64,000 bases of DNA, taken from Acinetobacter sp. ANC 4169 (GTDB taxonomy: Bacteria; Pseudomonadota; Gammaproteobacteria; Pseudomonadales; Moraxellaceae). Numbering within the stretch: the first letter of the stretch is position 1; every line of letters begins with the position of its first letter. The position numbers and the translations under genes were made by a program. The stretch lies in contig NZ_NEGE01000010.1 in the NCBI RefSeq assembly GCF_002135355.1, positions 8,287-72,286 on the forward strand, read 5' to 3'. The notes under the pieces are model-generated. The model saw only the letters and a program-made list of their open reading frames with translations, made no database searches and was not told the origin of the DNA. Positions 28,174-37,998 of this stretch are shown piece by piece.

Positions 28174-29025
28174 ATGAAAATTGCAGTTACAGGTGCAACA
28201 GGTCAGCTTGGTCAACTCGTCATTGAGTTTTTATTAAAAAATACCCCTGCACAAAATATTGTCGCCTTGGTTCGTACACCCTCCAAAGCCCGGGCTTTGA
28301 CAGATCAAGGGGTTGAAGTACGTCATTTTGATTATGATCAGCCAGAAACATTAGCACCGGCTTTACATGGCATCGATAAACTTTTACTGATTTCAGCCAA
28401 TGAAATTGGCCGCCGCACCCCACAGCATCAAGCCGTGATTGAAGCAGCGAAACAAGCAGACGTTCCTTATATTGCCTATACCAGTCTACTCAATGCAGAT
28501 ACTTCTCCTTTAGGTTTAGCACAGGAACACCGTGAAACCGAAAGCCTGATTAAGGCGAGCGGTTTAAACTATACTTTTTTACGCAATAACTGGTATAGCG
28601 AAAACTACCTGGCTGGCTTAGCCCATACCATTGAAACCGGAACTTTATTCGGCGCAGCACAAAACGGTTTAATCAGTTCCGCAGCACGGGCAGACTATGC
28701 AGAGGCAGCAGCCAAAGTATTAACAGGTTCAGGGCATGAAAACAAAACCTATGAACTTTCAGGCTCAAGCAGTTTTAGCCTTGCGGATTTAGCAGGCTAT
28801 ATTTCGGTAGCCTCGGGTAAAACGGTAAACTACCAAAGCCTCAGCGCTGAAGAATATACACAAGCCCTGATTCAGGCTGGTTTGCCCGCAGGCTTGGTCG
28901 AAGTGATTGTAGATGCAGATGTACAAACCGCAAAAGGTGCAATGTTTAGCGATCGCAAAGATTTGGAACAGCTGATCAACCATCCAACAACGCCAATACA
29001 AGCTTCAGTTAGGGCAATGCTTTAA
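28174..29025 (+). CDS. NmrA-like NAD(P)H-binding oxidoreductase (QOR2/YtfG type)
   Basis: 283 residues with an N-terminal Rossmann motif VTGATGQLGQLV (TGxTGxxG) and the atypical SDR fold. Further marks are FDYDQPETLAPAL, ISANEIGRRTPQH, YTSLLNAD and the LRNNWYSENYL substrate loop. This matches the YtfG/QOR2 quinone oxidoreductase group, which reduces quinones with NADPH. The divergently transcribed HxlR gene probably regulates it. The ATG follows AGAGG. The gene ends in its own terminator, so it is a single-gene unit. Confidence 0.85.
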   Translation: MKIAVTGATGQLGQLVIEFLLKNTPAQNIVALVRTPSKARALTDQGVEVRHFDYDQPETLAPALHGIDKLLLISANEIGRRTPQHQAVIEAAKQADVPYIAYTSLLNADTSPLGLAQEHRETESLIKASGLNYTFLRNNWYSENYLAGLAHTIETGTLFGAAQNGLISSAARADYAEAAAKVLTGSGHENKTYELSGSSSFSLADLAGYISVASGKTVNYQSLSAEEYTQALIQAGLPAGLVEVIVDADVQTAKGAMFSDRKDLEQLINHPTTPIQASVRAML

Positions 29026-29046
29026 ATTTCACGGCCCTTTATCTTT

Positions 29047-29077
29047 ATCCCTCTGTATGCTCAGGGGGATTTTTTAT
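29047..29077 (+). terminator. intrinsic terminator
   Basis: ATCCCTCTG (29047-29055) pairs with CAGGGGGAT (29062-29070), with one G-U pair, then a T-run. Confidence 0.7.
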
Positions 29078-29142
29078 AATAATGTCGAGATGCCTTATAA
29101 ATATTCGGCAAAGAAAAGTATCTGCCAATTTTTTTAATGCAA

Positions 29143-29170
29143 AAAAAGAGCCTCAAATAAGGCTCTTTTT
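29143..29170 (-). terminator. intrinsic terminator of gap
   Basis: AAAAAGAGCC and GGCTCTTTTT (29161-29170) pair around an 8-base loop. It lies just past the gap stop; the T-run reads on the minus strand. Confidence 0.75.
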
Positions 29171-29186
29171 CGTACTACTTTACAAA

Positions 29187-30644
29187 TTATGCATTTGTTT
29201 CAGTAGGAATCTTAGGATAGCTTACGCCGCCCATTTGTTCAGCAATACGTAATACCTGACAGCTATAACCTACTTCGTTATCGTACCAAACGTAGCAAGT
29301 TAAACGGTTGCCTGAAGTGATTGTTGCTTGCGCATCAAATACACCTGCAGTACGTGAACCGATAAAGTCAGAAGACACAACTTCAGTCGAGTTGGTATAA
29401 CCGATTTGACCTTGAAGGTTTGAGTTGATCGAGATTTGACGAATGTATTCGTTCACTTCTTCACGATCTACTTCTTTCTCAAGGGTCAAGTTAAGAATAG
29501 CCAATGAAACGTTTGGTGTAGGAACGCGTACAGAGTTACCAGTCAACTTGCCTTTAAGCGCAGGAAGTGCTTTAGCAACCGCTTTAGCAGCACCTGTTTC
29601 CGTAATAACCATGTTCAAAGTAGCAGCACGGCCACGACGGTCAGCTTTATGGTAGTTGTCGATCAGGTTCTGGTCGTTAGTGAACGAGTGAACTGTTTCA
29701 ACGTGACCATTCAGTACTTTGTATTTGTCTTCTAACACTTTAAGTGTTGGCGTGATGGCGTTAGTGGTACAGCTTGCAGCAGAGATAATAGTATCTTCAT
29801 CAAGAATGTCGGCCTGGTTCACACCGTATACAACGTTCTTCATGTCACCTTTACCAGGTGCAGTCAAGATTACGCGTGCAGCGCCCGGGCATTGAAGATG
29901 TTGAGCAAGACCTTCAGCATCACGCCATTTACCAGTGTTATCAATCACCAGTGCATTGTTAATACCGTAAGCAGTGTAGTCCACTTCAGATGGGCTAGAT
30001 GCATAGATCACTTTAATGAAGTTACCATTTGCAATAATAGCTTCGTTTTCTTCATCAACTGAAATTGTGCCTTGGAACGGACCATGGATAGAGTCACGAC
30101 GCAGTAATGAAGCACGTTTTTCCAAATCACCATCAGATGATTTACGCACCACAATCGCTTTAAGATTTAAACCACGACCCAAACCTGATTGGCCAATGAT
30201 TAAACGCGCAAGAATACGACCAATACGACCAAAACCGTAAAGAACAACATCTTTGCCTTCTACAACCTTCGCATTACCTGCTAAAGATTTCACTACGTCA
30301 GCAACAAAAGCGTCTACGTCACCGCCTTTTTCCTTGAATTCAACAGCAAGTTTACCTAGATCAATTTCTGCTGAACCAATATTTTCAATTTTAGCTAAAG
30401 CTTCTAAAATCGGGAAAGTGTTAACGACTGAAAGCTCAACATCCATAACACGTGTACGGCGATGCGCTTTTAAAATCTGGATTACTGAACGGTTAACTAA
30501 AGAACGACCGTATACAGAAGTCACGATATTTTTCTCACGATATAATTGACCAATCAGGGCAATCATACGTTCCGCGATTTCTTCACGGTTTTTCCAGCGA
30601 CCTTGGTGCTCTGCATGTAGGGCGATGATAGTGTCTTTGCTCAC
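29187..30644 (-). CDS. gap: glyceraldehyde-3-phosphate dehydrogenase, N-terminally extended type
   Basis: 485 residues, about 150 more than classical GAPDH. The first roughly 125 residues are an extra helical domain (ALHAEHQGRWKNREEIAERM and on). The NAD-binding GFGRIGR motif then starts the standard domain, with the catalytic cysteine C292 in SAASCTTNA. The conserved NEVGYSCQVLR closes it. The start is GTG (minus strand GTGAGCAAA) with GAGGA eight bases upstream. The enzyme interconverts glyceraldehyde-3-phosphate and 1,3-bisphosphoglycerate. Acinetobacter generally lacks a complete glycolytic route, so a gluconeogenic role is likely (inference). Single-gene unit. The 268-bp stretch upstream holds no gene, only a 14-base palindrome at 30841-30854. 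Confidence 0.9.
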   Translation of the reverse strand: MSKDTIIALHAEHQGRWKNREEIAERMIALIGQLYREKNIVTSVYGRSLVNRSVIQILKAHRRTRVMDVELSVVNTFPILEALAKIENIGSAEIDLGKLAVEFKEKGGDVDAFVADVVKSLAGNAKVVEGKDVVLYGFGRIGRILARLIIGQSGLGRGLNLKAIVVRKSSDGDLEKRASLLRRDSIHGPFQGTISVDEENEAIIANGNFIKVIYASSPSEVDYTAYGINNALVIDNTGKWRDAEGLAQHLQCPGAARVILTAPGKGDMKNVVYGVNQADILDEDTIISAASCTTNAITPTLKVLEDKYKVLNGHVETVHSFTNDQNLIDNYHKADRRGRAATLNMVITETGAAKAVAKALPALKGKLTGNSVRVPTPNVSLAILNLTLEKEVDREEVNEYIRQISINSNLQGQIGYTNSTEVVSSDFIGSRTAGVFDAQATITSGNRLTCYVWYDNEVGYSCQVLRIAEQMGGVSYPKIPTETNA

Positions 30645-30912
30645 AGCTACGTCCTCTAATTAATTGTATATCTAGGCATAAATTTCAAACCCGACAATTG
30701 TAAAGGAATTATCAGCAACTTTGAATCAAAAGCTGAATGTTCAACGTGCTTTTTACGATATATTCACTATAAATTTATAAAATAGTTGTAATTATTTTCA
30801 TGATTTTACTGTTAAAAGATCAGAAAGCGATTTAAAAAGTAAAAGTATACTTTTTTGTTAAATGTTGCTTAATCAAACAACCTGAGTTTTTACCCAGTTT
30901 ACCGAATGCAGT

Positions 30913-31842
30913 CTATTTCAAACGATCCTGATAGTTTTCCACATTTTGATTCAGTGCACGCTGTTTATGCTTTTGTTTGATGATATGAATTGTACCTTCA
31001 ATGACCAGCAATAAAACGGCAATCCAGATGGGAATATAAGTCAGCCATTCTCCTGTCTCAACCCGTTCCCCCAACACAATAGAAGCAAAGGCCAAAAGCA
31101 CGGGTTCCAGATAACTGAGTAGTCCAAAAATGACAAATGGCAAATATCGGCTGGCCAAAATATAACTACCCAACCCCAGTGCACTTAAAAAACCCAGACC
31201 AATCACGGCCCAGATTAAATGCGGGAAAGATCCCATCACACCCAAGGTGTCACTATGAATAAAGCCCAAATAAAAAGCCACTGGCAGAATTAAAAACAAA
31301 TCCCACCAAAAACCACCCAAATGATCTGTACCAAAACGACGACGCAAGAAAAAATACAAGGGATAAGCCAAAGCGACATACACGGTTTCCCAGGCAATAC
31401 TGCCTATACGCCAGATTTCATGTCCTACCCCTAAAATGGCCAAGATCACAGCCGCCAGCTGCCATTTCGATAGTTTTTCTTTATACAGTACACAACCGAC
31501 CAGCACCATCACCAAAGGCAATAAGAAATAACCCAGTGAAACTTGCAAGCCACGACCATTGATGGGCCCCCATAGAAACAGCCATAACTGTGTGGTACAC
31601 AAAATGGAACTAAAAATCAGCCAGATCAGAAACACAGGCTGTTTAACCATACGTTTAAAAATCTGGGAAATATGCTGTAAATCACCAGACCAGTACATAA
31701 ACAGGGTTAAAAAAGGCAGCGTCGCCAGCATCCGCCAGGCAAAAGTTTGTTCGCTATCAAAAGGTTTCAAAAACTGGCTATAAAAATACAATACCCCAAA
31801 AGTAACAGATGCCAATACCGACAAAGCCAAGCCTTTATACAT
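30913..31842 (-). CDS. RarD/EamA-family transporter
   Basis: 309 residues with ten predicted membrane helices in two EamA repeats. The RarD marks are visible: the N-terminal KGLALSVLASVTFGVLYFYSQ and SEQTFAWRM segments, and the C-terminal SYLEPVLLAFASIVLGERV. RarD proteins are inner-membrane members of the drug/metabolite transporter superfamily; the substrate is unknown, although the first member was tied to chloramphenicol. The gene is alone, and I see only imperfect hairpins downstream. Confidence 0.8.
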   Translation of the reverse strand: MYKGLALSVLASVTFGVLYFYSQFLKPFDSEQTFAWRMLATLPFLTLFMYWSGDLQHISQIFKRMVKQPVFLIWLIFSSILCTTQLWLFLWGPINGRGLQVSLGYFLLPLVMVLVGCVLYKEKLSKWQLAAVILAILGVGHEIWRIGSIAWETVYVALAYPLYFFLRRRFGTDHLGGFWWDLFLILPVAFYLGFIHSDTLGVMGSFPHLIWAVIGLGFLSALGLGSYILASRYLPFVIFGLLSYLEPVLLAFASIVLGERVETGEWLTYIPIWIAVLLLVIEGTIHIIKQKHKQRALNQNVENYQDRLK

Positions 31843-31941
31843 CTTTTACCTCAAGGATATTATCCATTTCATGCGCATACGTAATGATCCCAAAATAATC
31901 GATCATTCATCTTTTTTTTAAGTCAGGCTATAGTAGCAAAT

Positions 31942-31968
31942 AAAAAACCATGCCTAAGCATGGTTTTG
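31942..31968 (-). terminator. intrinsic terminator after the lipocalin gene
   Basis: AAAACCATGC (31944-31953) is perfectly complementary to GCATGGTTTT (31958-31967) around CTAA, with the T-run on the minus strand. Confidence 0.85.
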
Positions 31969-31992
31969 AACTTTTGTTAAATATTCAGTCTA

Positions 31993-32580
31993 CTATTTCA
32001 CTGTCTGCTTGGTATGAATCACATCGCCCAAGTCATAGCCCACCGATTGTGCATATTCTAAATACTCTTTAACAACGGCCTGATCGGGTTGCGGGCTACG
32101 TGACAATACCCACATGTATTTGCGTCGCGGCTCACCGACCAATACAGTTTGATAATCGTCATCTATTTTAAGTACCCAATAATCGCCACGACCCACAGGC
32201 AACCAGCGAATTGCATCAGGCAAGAAACTGACTTTTAATTTCGTATTAAAAGGCGCATTTTGCACAAAAGCCTCACCAACCGACTGGGTGAGTTTGCCAT
32301 CTTTGGTATAGCAGCGGTTATCTACGCCCACATTGCCATTCTCATTCAAGGTATATGTGGCAGAAACATCATGATCACATTTATTTTGAAAGTACATGGG
32401 TTTACGTGCCACTTCATACCAGACGCCCAGATATTTATCCAGCTCGACCTTTTCCACTGTTTGTAATGGTTTGGTTTGTGCATAGGCCATAGTCGCCATA
32501 CCCAACCCCAATAATACCGCTCCACCTATGGCAATTTTTGCCATTTTATAGCCCGCTTTTGGAAGATCATTTGTTGTCAT
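31993..32580 (-). CDS. Blc-type lipocalin
   Basis: 195 residues. After an N-terminal hydrophobic segment (about 13-34, ending MAYAQ) comes a lipocalin barrel with the GxW motif in KYLGVWYEVAR and the later GDYWVLKIDDDY, VGEPRRKYMWVLSR and YDLGDVIHT. These fit bacterial lipocalins related to E. coli Blc, which bind lysophospholipids or fatty acids. E. coli Blc is a lipoprotein, but here no lipobox cysteine follows the hydrophobic segment; the only cysteines are further inside the barrel. So this one is probably periplasmic and soluble, or anchored by an uncleaved helix. Confidence 0.85.
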   Translation of the reverse strand: MTTNDLPKAGYKMAKIAIGGAVLLGLGMATMAYAQTKPLQTVEKVELDKYLGVWYEVARKPMYFQNKCDHDVSATYTLNENGNVGVDNRCYTKDGKLTQSVGEAFVQNAPFNTKLKVSFLPDAIRWLPVGRGDYWVLKIDDDYQTVLVGEPRRKYMWVLSRSPQPDQAVVKEYLEYAQSVGYDLGDVIHTKQTVK

Positions 32581-32698
32581 AAAAATACCTTTCAGTCAAT
32601 TTTTTAAATTCTTAAAGTGCTTACGCATTTAAAAATAACGACTCCGACCAAATCATACTGTAGCGTTATGTAATGATTTTGCAATAAAAATCATCCAA

Positions 32699-34723
32699 CT
32701 AACTGAGCATCTGTGCCTTCAGGCGTACAATCTCATCCCGTAGTCGTGCTGCCTGTTCAAACTGCAATTCTTTCGAGGCTTTGAGCATCTCTTTTTCCAG
32801 TTTGGACAAATGTTTGGCCAGCAATTTAGGGTCTGCCAAAATGTGGCGTTCATCGGCACTTAAAGCACGAGCCTGATCCGAGATTTTCTCGTCAATTTGA
32901 TCATCATTCAGCACTTCACCAGTATCGATATCCTGGTTATTTTGACGCTTGGTACTTCGTGGTGTAATGCCATGCAATTTATTGAACTCAATCTGTTTGG
33001 CACGGCGTCGCTCGGTTTCATCAATCGCCTTTTGCATGGAATCAGTGATCCGGTCGGCATACAAAATCGCTTTACCTTTCACATTACGTGCGGCACGACC
33101 AATGGTTTGAATCAGTGAACGTTCCGAACGCAAGAAACCTTCTTTATCGGCATCCAAAATCGCCACCAGTGACACTTCCGGCATATCCAAACCTTCACGC
33201 AGAAGGTTAATACCGACCAGTACATCATGTACACCGCTACGCAGCTCATGAATAATTTTGGTACGTTCCACCGTATCAATGTCTGAATGCAGATAGGCCA
33301 CCTTGACCCCGTATTCTTTTAAATATGAGGTTAAATCTTCCGCCATCCGTTTGGTCAAGGTCGTCACCAGAACGCGTTCATCGAGTTCCTTGCGGATATT
33401 GATTTCCGAAAGCACGTCATCGACCTGAGTCAGCACGGGGCGAATTTCAATTTCAGGATCCAACAGCCCAGTTGGGCGAACCACCTGCTCGGCAATCTGC
33501 TCGGATTTTTCAAGTTCGTATTTTGCCGGGGTTGCACTGACATAAATCGTTGATGGAATAATGCGTTCCCATTCTTCAAATTGCATTGGACGGTTATCTA
33601 AAGCACTCGGCAGACGGAAACCATAGTTGACCAGATTTTCCTTACGCGAACGGTCGCCCTTATACATGGCACCAATTTGCGGAACCGTCACATGCGATTC
33701 ATCGATAATCAGCAAGGCATCATCGGGAATATAGTCAAATAATGTCGGTGGTGCTTCACCTGCCGGCCGACCGGATAAATGTCGTGAATAGTTTTCGATA
33801 CCGTTGGTATAGCCCAACTGTTGCATCATTTCCAGATCATAGCGGGTACGCTGTTCAATGCGCTGTGCTTCCAGCAATTTGTCATTGGCACGAAAGAAAC
33901 CTAAACGCTCATGAAGTTCTTCGCGAATGGTGCCAATGGCACGGGTCAGATTGTCTTTTGGGGTAACATAATGACTTTTAGGATAAATCGTGACACGCGG
34001 CACTTTACGCACCATTTTTCCAGTTAAAGGATCAAACCAGCGAATGGAATCGACTTCATCATCAAAAAGTTCAATCCGAATGGCGTCCTGATCCGACTCG
34101 GCCGGGAAAATATCAATAATTTCGCCACGGATACGGTAGGTACCGCGCAAGAACTCCAGCTCGTTACGAGTATATTGCATTTCCACCAGACGGCGAATGA
34201 TGTCATCACGACTGATTCGGTCACCCTGCACAATATGCAGCAACATGCTCATGTAGGCATTCGGATCACCCAGACCATAAATTGCAGAAACCGAAGCCAC
34301 GATAATGGCATCACGGCGTTCTAATAATGAACGTGTTGCTGAAAGCCGCATCTGGTCAATGTGATCATTAATGGCTGAATCTTTTTCAATAAAGGTATCG
34401 GAAGAAGGCACATAAGCTTCAGGCTGATAATAGTCATAATAACTGACAAAATATTCAACTGCATTATTGGGGAAAAACGACTTGAATTCACCATACAGCT
34501 GTGCAGCCAGGGTCTTGTTATGCGCCATAACAATGGTTGGGCGCTGTAACTGGGAAATCACATTGGCCATGGTATAAGTTTTACCCGAACCGGTTACCCC
34601 AAGCAACAACTGGTCGTGATAGCCTTTTTGAATACCCTTGACTAATTTTTCAATGGCTTGTGGCTGATCACCCGCGGGTTGATAACTGGTCACTAATTCA
34701 AAAGGTTGATGACTATCCGACAT
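32699..34723 (-). CDS. uvrB: excinuclease ABC subunit UvrB
   Basis: 674 residues, full length. Walker A is GVTGSGKT (42-49), followed by the beta-hairpin [16 protein letters not shown] that inserts between DNA strands. Helicase motifs continue with [17 protein letters not shown] and the Q-rich IGRAARN. A C-terminal UVR domain (about 635-670, [23 protein letters not shown]) binds UvrC. UvrB verifies damage in nucleotide excision repair. Monocistronic; its upstream 180 bp show no LexA-like box, as expected since Acinetobacter lacks LexA. One 34.7-kb neighbour is divergent. Confidence 0.96.
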   Translation of the reverse strand: MSDSHQPFELVTSYQPAGDQPQAIEKLVKGIQKGYHDQLLLGVTGSGKTYTMANVISQLQRPTIVMAHNKTLAAQLYGEFKSFFPNNAVEYFVSYYDYYQPEAYVPSSDTFIEKDSAINDHIDQMRLSATRSLLERRDAIIVASVSAIYGLGDPNAYMSMLLHIVQGDRISRDDIIRRLVEMQYTRNELEFLRGTYRIRGEIIDIFPAESDQDAIRIELFDDEVDSIRWFDPLTGKMVRKVPRVTIYPKSHYVTPKDNLTRAIGTIREELHERLGFFRANDKLLEAQRIEQRTRYDLEMMQQLGYTNGIENYSRHLSGRPAGEAPPTLFDYIPDDALLIIDESHVTVPQIGAMYKGDRSRKENLVNYGFRLPSALDNRPMQFEEWERIIPSTIYVSATPAKYELEKSEQIAEQVVRPTGLLDPEIEIRPVLTQVDDVLSEINIRKELDERVLVTTLTKRMAEDLTSYLKEYGVKVAYLHSDIDTVERTKIIHELRSGVHDVLVGINLLREGLDMPEVSLVAILDADKEGFLRSERSLIQTIGRAARNVKGKAILYADRITDSMQKAIDETERRRAKQIEFNKLHGITPRSTKRQNNQDIDTGEVLNDDQIDEKISDQARALSADERHILADPKLLAKHLSKLEKEMLKASKELQFEQAARLRDEIVRLKAQMLS

Positions 34724-34905
34724 ATTATTCAGCTTCTATACTTAAATGCAGTTTCAATAATATGAGGGTTAAAGCTCAACATTCAATATCAATGTTCCGA
34801 TATTTGGTGCTGTCCTTATATTGAGAAAATTGCAGCAATTTTGTCTTGACCGCATGCGCATTCAATAGCAACATGAAACAAAGCATCCTGATCACAATAA
34901 AGCCT

Positions 34906-35694
34906 ATGACTTACCATTACCATGACGAAAGTATTGTCAAAAATCTACCGGAAGATAGCGTTTTTGTTTTTGGCAGCAACATGGCAGGAAACCATGCAGG
35001 TGGGGCTGCGCGTACAGCACTGCAACACTTTGGTGCCGTACAAGGCGTAGGTCGCGGCTGGGCGGGTCAAAGTTATGCCATTCCGACCATGAATGAGCAT
35101 TTGCAGCAAATGCCCTTGTCGCAGATTCAGCACTATATAGATGACTTTAAAATCTATACCAAAAACCATCCGAAAATGACCTATTTCATTACTTCCATTG
35201 GTTGCGGTATTGCCGGCTATAAAACTGAAGAAATTGCACCGATGTTCAAGGGCATTTCTCATAATGTTATTTTCCCTATTTCTTTCCGTCCTTTTGTAGA
35301 AAGAGCCTTACCCAAACTGACCCGTCATTTTCTCAGAACAGTGTTTAACGATGAGGTTATTTTTTCTACCCATGATGAAGAAATCATTACTCAGCTCGAC
35401 TTATCCGAAAATGAAAAAAGTGCGGCGCGAATTATTTTAAATACCCAAATGTATCCAACTGACAGCAATGGTCGGGATCGCAATTTTGAAATTTCAGATA
35501 TTTTGCATGTGTTAAACGGAAAAATTTTCGAATGGCAAAGTCATTCAGAAGGCTCAATGATATTTGGCAGTGTGATTTTGGCTTTACTTGAACTTTACAA
35601 TATTAATGAAAAAGATTTTATGGACGTTTGGCAAGGTGAACGTGAAATTTCTCCGCCCAAACCAGAAAATAAGGCCCGTAGAAAACCGCGTTAA
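34906..35694 (+). CDS. phage-related protein (A1S_2505-like, macro-like domain)
   Basis: 262 residues from ATG 34906; the frame is open back to a TTG at 34846, but homologous features begin at MTYHYHDESIV. The N-terminal 130 residues contain FVFGSNMAGNHAGGAARTA, GWAGQSYAIPTM and ITSIGCGIAGYKTEEIAPMF, which recall the family named A1S_2505 'phage non-structural protein' and resemble nucleotide/ADP-ribose-handling macro-like folds. The C-terminal half (about 130-262) has no recognised domain and ends in a basic tail. It is not beside other phage genes: uvrB lies upstream and a GGDEF gene downstream. The function is unknown; domestication of a phage gene is inference. Confidence 0.7.
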   Translation: MTYHYHDESIVKNLPEDSVFVFGSNMAGNHAGGAARTALQHFGAVQGVGRGWAGQSYAIPTMNEHLQQMPLSQIQHYIDDFKIYTKNHPKMTYFITSIGCGIAGYKTEEIAPMFKGISHNVIFPISFRPFVERALPKLTRHFLRTVFNDEVIFSTHDEEIITQLDLSENEKSAARIILNTQMYPTDSNGRDRNFEISDILHVLNGKIFEWQSHSEGSMIFGSVILALLELYNINEKDFMDVWQGEREISPPKPENKARRKPR

Positions 35695-35713
35695 TTCTTA
35701 ATTTCAACGCCTT

Positions 35714-35741
35714 AAAGCCAATTCCTGAATTGGCTTTTTTT
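35714..35741 (+). terminator. intrinsic terminator
   Basis: AAAGCCAATT (35714-35723) is perfectly complementary to AATTGGCTTT (35728-35737) around CCTG, then a T-run. Confidence 0.85.
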
Positions 35742-35870
35742 AAATCGGCAGTTTTGTGATGTAAAACACATTAATAAATCATAATATTTTACTTATCACG
35801 TTATTTTAAAATAATTTTTTTATCTTTATACTGCTCATTTAAAGTTAAATAAAAATGATGAGCGCCTTGA

Positions 35871-37310
35871 ATGGACATGCTAGATTCTCCTTTTTTTGAA
35901 ATCTCCCCTATTGCCATGTGGCTTGAAGACTATAGTGAAGTCAAAAAACAATTTGATCTCTGGCGCAATCAGGGTGTTCAGGACTTATTCGCTTTTCTAC
36001 AGCAAGATCAATCGCGTATTCTAGACTGTGCAAGAAAAATTAAAATCTTGCGTGTTAATGCTAAAACACTGGAACTTTATCAGGCCAAAGATCTGGATCA
36101 GCTGTGCCAAAATCTGGAACTGGTCTTTAAAGCAGATATGACTAAAACCCATATCCATGAACTGGTCGCCTTATGGAATGGTGAAACTCATTTTTCCCAT
36201 TCTGCCGTGAATTACACCCTCACAGGCAAACGTCTGGATATTCAACTGAAAGGGATTGTGCTGCCGCAACATGAACAGGATTTGTCCTTAGTCTTAATTA
36301 CCACGGAAGATATCACTGCTTATACCGAAGCCTGCCGTCTGGAAGAGCAAAGCCGTCATCTGGCAGAAGCTCGCTTTGATTATTCCCCGACCTCGCTTTG
36401 GGTAGAGGATTTTAGCCAGATCAAAATAAAATTAGATCAGCTCCGGGCGTTAGGCATTGAAGACTTTGCAACTTTTCTCGATGTACATCCTGATTTTGTG
36501 CAGGAATGTATTAAGGAGATGGTGATTATTGATGTCAATCAGGCCACTCTGGATTTATTCGGTGCCTCGAGTAAAGAGGTTTTATTTAAAAACCTGCATA
36601 AAGTTTTTGCTGCAGAAATGGTACAAACCTTTAGAGAACAACTAATTGAACTATGGAAGGGTAATCTTCATCATCAGCGTGAAGCTGTAAATTACGCGAT
36701 TGATGGCAGTATTCGTCATGTACTGCTGCAATTTACCGTATTTCCAGATTACCTTCAGGACTGGGGCATTGTACAGGTTGCCCTGACCGATATTACCGCA
36801 CGCAAAAAAGCTGAAAATTATCTTGAATATTTAGGCAAGCATGATGTGCTGACCAAACTGTATAACCGGGCTTTTTATATAGCTGAACTCAATCGCCTTG
36901 AACGTAATATATTACGTCCGGTGTCCTGTATTTTTATAGATTTAAATGGACTAAAACAGCTGAATGACAGCATGGGGCATGATGCAGGCGACAGTCTATT
37001 ACGGCGTATGGGCAACATTCTTAACCAGCTGATTCAGCATACCCCCTATTCAGCCTCACGCATTGGCGGAGATGAGTTTGTAGTCCTTTTACCGGGTGCA
37101 GATGAAGCAGCCTTACAAAATTGTTTGCAAAGTCTGCATGAGCTTTTATTGGTCGATAATCAATTTTACGCCAATCAACCGATAAGCCTGTCTATAGGTC
37201 ATGCGACAAATCTTGAGCAAGAACGGATTGAAGATATGCTTAAGCGTGCTGACTTGGAGATGTATCATCAAAAAAAGAATTACTATCAGAACCATGATAG
37301 ACGAAGCTAG
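35871..37310 (+). CDS. diguanylate cyclase with two tandem PAS-like repeats
   Basis: 479 residues, cytoplasmic (no membrane helix). Two homologous sensor repeats (about 5-155 and 170-320) open with nearly the same motif, SPIAMWLEDYSEVKKQF and SPTSLWVEDFSQIKIKL. Each ends in a DIT motif (EDITAYTEA, TDITARKKA) typical of PAS C-termini. The GGDEF domain follows (about 330-479) with an intact GGDEF active site at 399-403 and the expected FIDLNGLKQLND metal-binding part. The product-inhibition I-site RxxD five residues before GGDEF is absent (TPYSASRI). It should make cyclic-di-GMP in response to an unknown signal. An ATG two codons later is an equal start candidate. Confidence 0.85.
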   Translation: MDMLDSPFFEISPIAMWLEDYSEVKKQFDLWRNQGVQDLFAFLQQDQSRILDCARKIKILRVNAKTLELYQAKDLDQLCQNLELVFKADMTKTHIHELVALWNGETHFSHSAVNYTLTGKRLDIQLKGIVLPQHEQDLSLVLITTEDITAYTEACRLEEQSRHLAEARFDYSPTSLWVEDFSQIKIKLDQLRALGIEDFATFLDVHPDFVQECIKEMVIIDVNQATLDLFGASSKEVLFKNLHKVFAAEMVQTFREQLIELWKGNLHHQREAVNYAIDGSIRHVLLQFTVFPDYLQDWGIVQVALTDITARKKAENYLEYLGKHDVLTKLYNRAFYIAELNRLERNILRPVSCIFIDLNGLKQLNDSMGHDAGDSLLRRMGNILNQLIQHTPYSASRIGGDEFVVLLPGADEAALQNCLQSLHELLLVDNQFYANQPISLSIGHATNLEQERIEDMLKRADLEMYHQKKNYYQNHDRRS

Positions 37311-37357
37311 CTTTCCAGCTCTGATTAAAAATTCATAACACCGGGTTATACAGCAAT

Positions 37358-37389
37358 AAAAAAGCCATGGTCAGACCATGGCTTTTTTT
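37358..37389. terminator. bidirectional intrinsic terminator with 14-bp stem
   Basis: Bases 37358-37371 and 37375-37388 are perfectly complementary around a 3-base loop (core GCCATGGT/ACCATGGC). It lies between converging genes and has T-runs on both strands. Confidence 0.9.
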
Positions 37390-37398
37390 ATGAAAAAC

Positions 37399-37578
37399 TT
37401 AACGCTTGCCCATGGAACGGCGTGTACCACGTGGCGGCATCCAGGTACGGTCAGCATAGCGCTGTGGTTTAGGGCGCAAATCTTCTAATACTTCATCGGA
37501 AGAATTTTCATCTGCCTTTTTCATTGGAAAAGGCAAATTCACAAGTGGCTTTTTCTTGGGAGTATTTTGGGTGCTCAT
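37399..37578 (-). CDS. small basic protein of unknown function
   Basis: 59 residues from ATG 37578, preceded by GAG at an eight-base gap; a GTG three codons earlier is possible. Highly polar, Pro/Lys/Arg-rich: PKKKPLVNLPFPMKKAD near the start and RTWMPPRGTRRSMGKR at the end, with an acidic SSDEVLEDL in between. No domain recognised. It looks intrinsically disordered, and its basic ends could bind nucleic acid (inference). It shares the strong terminator downstream. Confidence 0.55.
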   Translation of the reverse strand: MSTQNTPKKKPLVNLPFPMKKADENSSDEVLEDLRPKPQRYADRTWMPPRGTRRSMGKR

Positions 37579-37998
37579 ATGATTCACTCAAGGATTTCTG
37601 CGACATATTGTACGGAAAAATACCTCGCAGTGCGAGGATTGGATTTTAGCGCATTGCGCAAGCACTTTATTCATGCCAGCAATCAGCGATTTTTAACCGC
37701 AGATTGAAAGCAATTGAGCATTTCAAATCCACATATCACTGCTATGAAAGCGTTAAAAATATATAAATATCTTCTCACTTCTAGATTATTTTAACCTCGC
37801 TAAAATCTCATCAAACAGTAAAAATAACATGTTACATAAAATTATTTTTCTCCATGTTATTGAAACAAAAAAGCTAAATTTTTACATGAATACTACCAGA
37901 TTAATATTTTTAATAACAAAATGATTTTTCTCTAAACATAGAATAAGAAAAGTGAACGAATAAAACGAATAAACGCAAAATGGACATGGAGTCCCTGA
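37579..37998. promoter_or_regulatory. 420-bp AT-rich divergent intergenic region
   Basis: No gene seen. It contains a small hairpin CCTCGCAGTGCGAGG (37623-37637), then about 260 bp of strongly AT-rich DNA that should hold the ompW-like promoter. The ompW ribosome-binding site is GGAG just before 37999. No specific operator could be assigned. Confidence 0.4.

Noticed and set aside
34724..34905. LexA-type SOS box upstream of uvrB
   Set aside because: No CTGT-N8-ACAG motif is present, and Acinetobacter is known to lack LexA.
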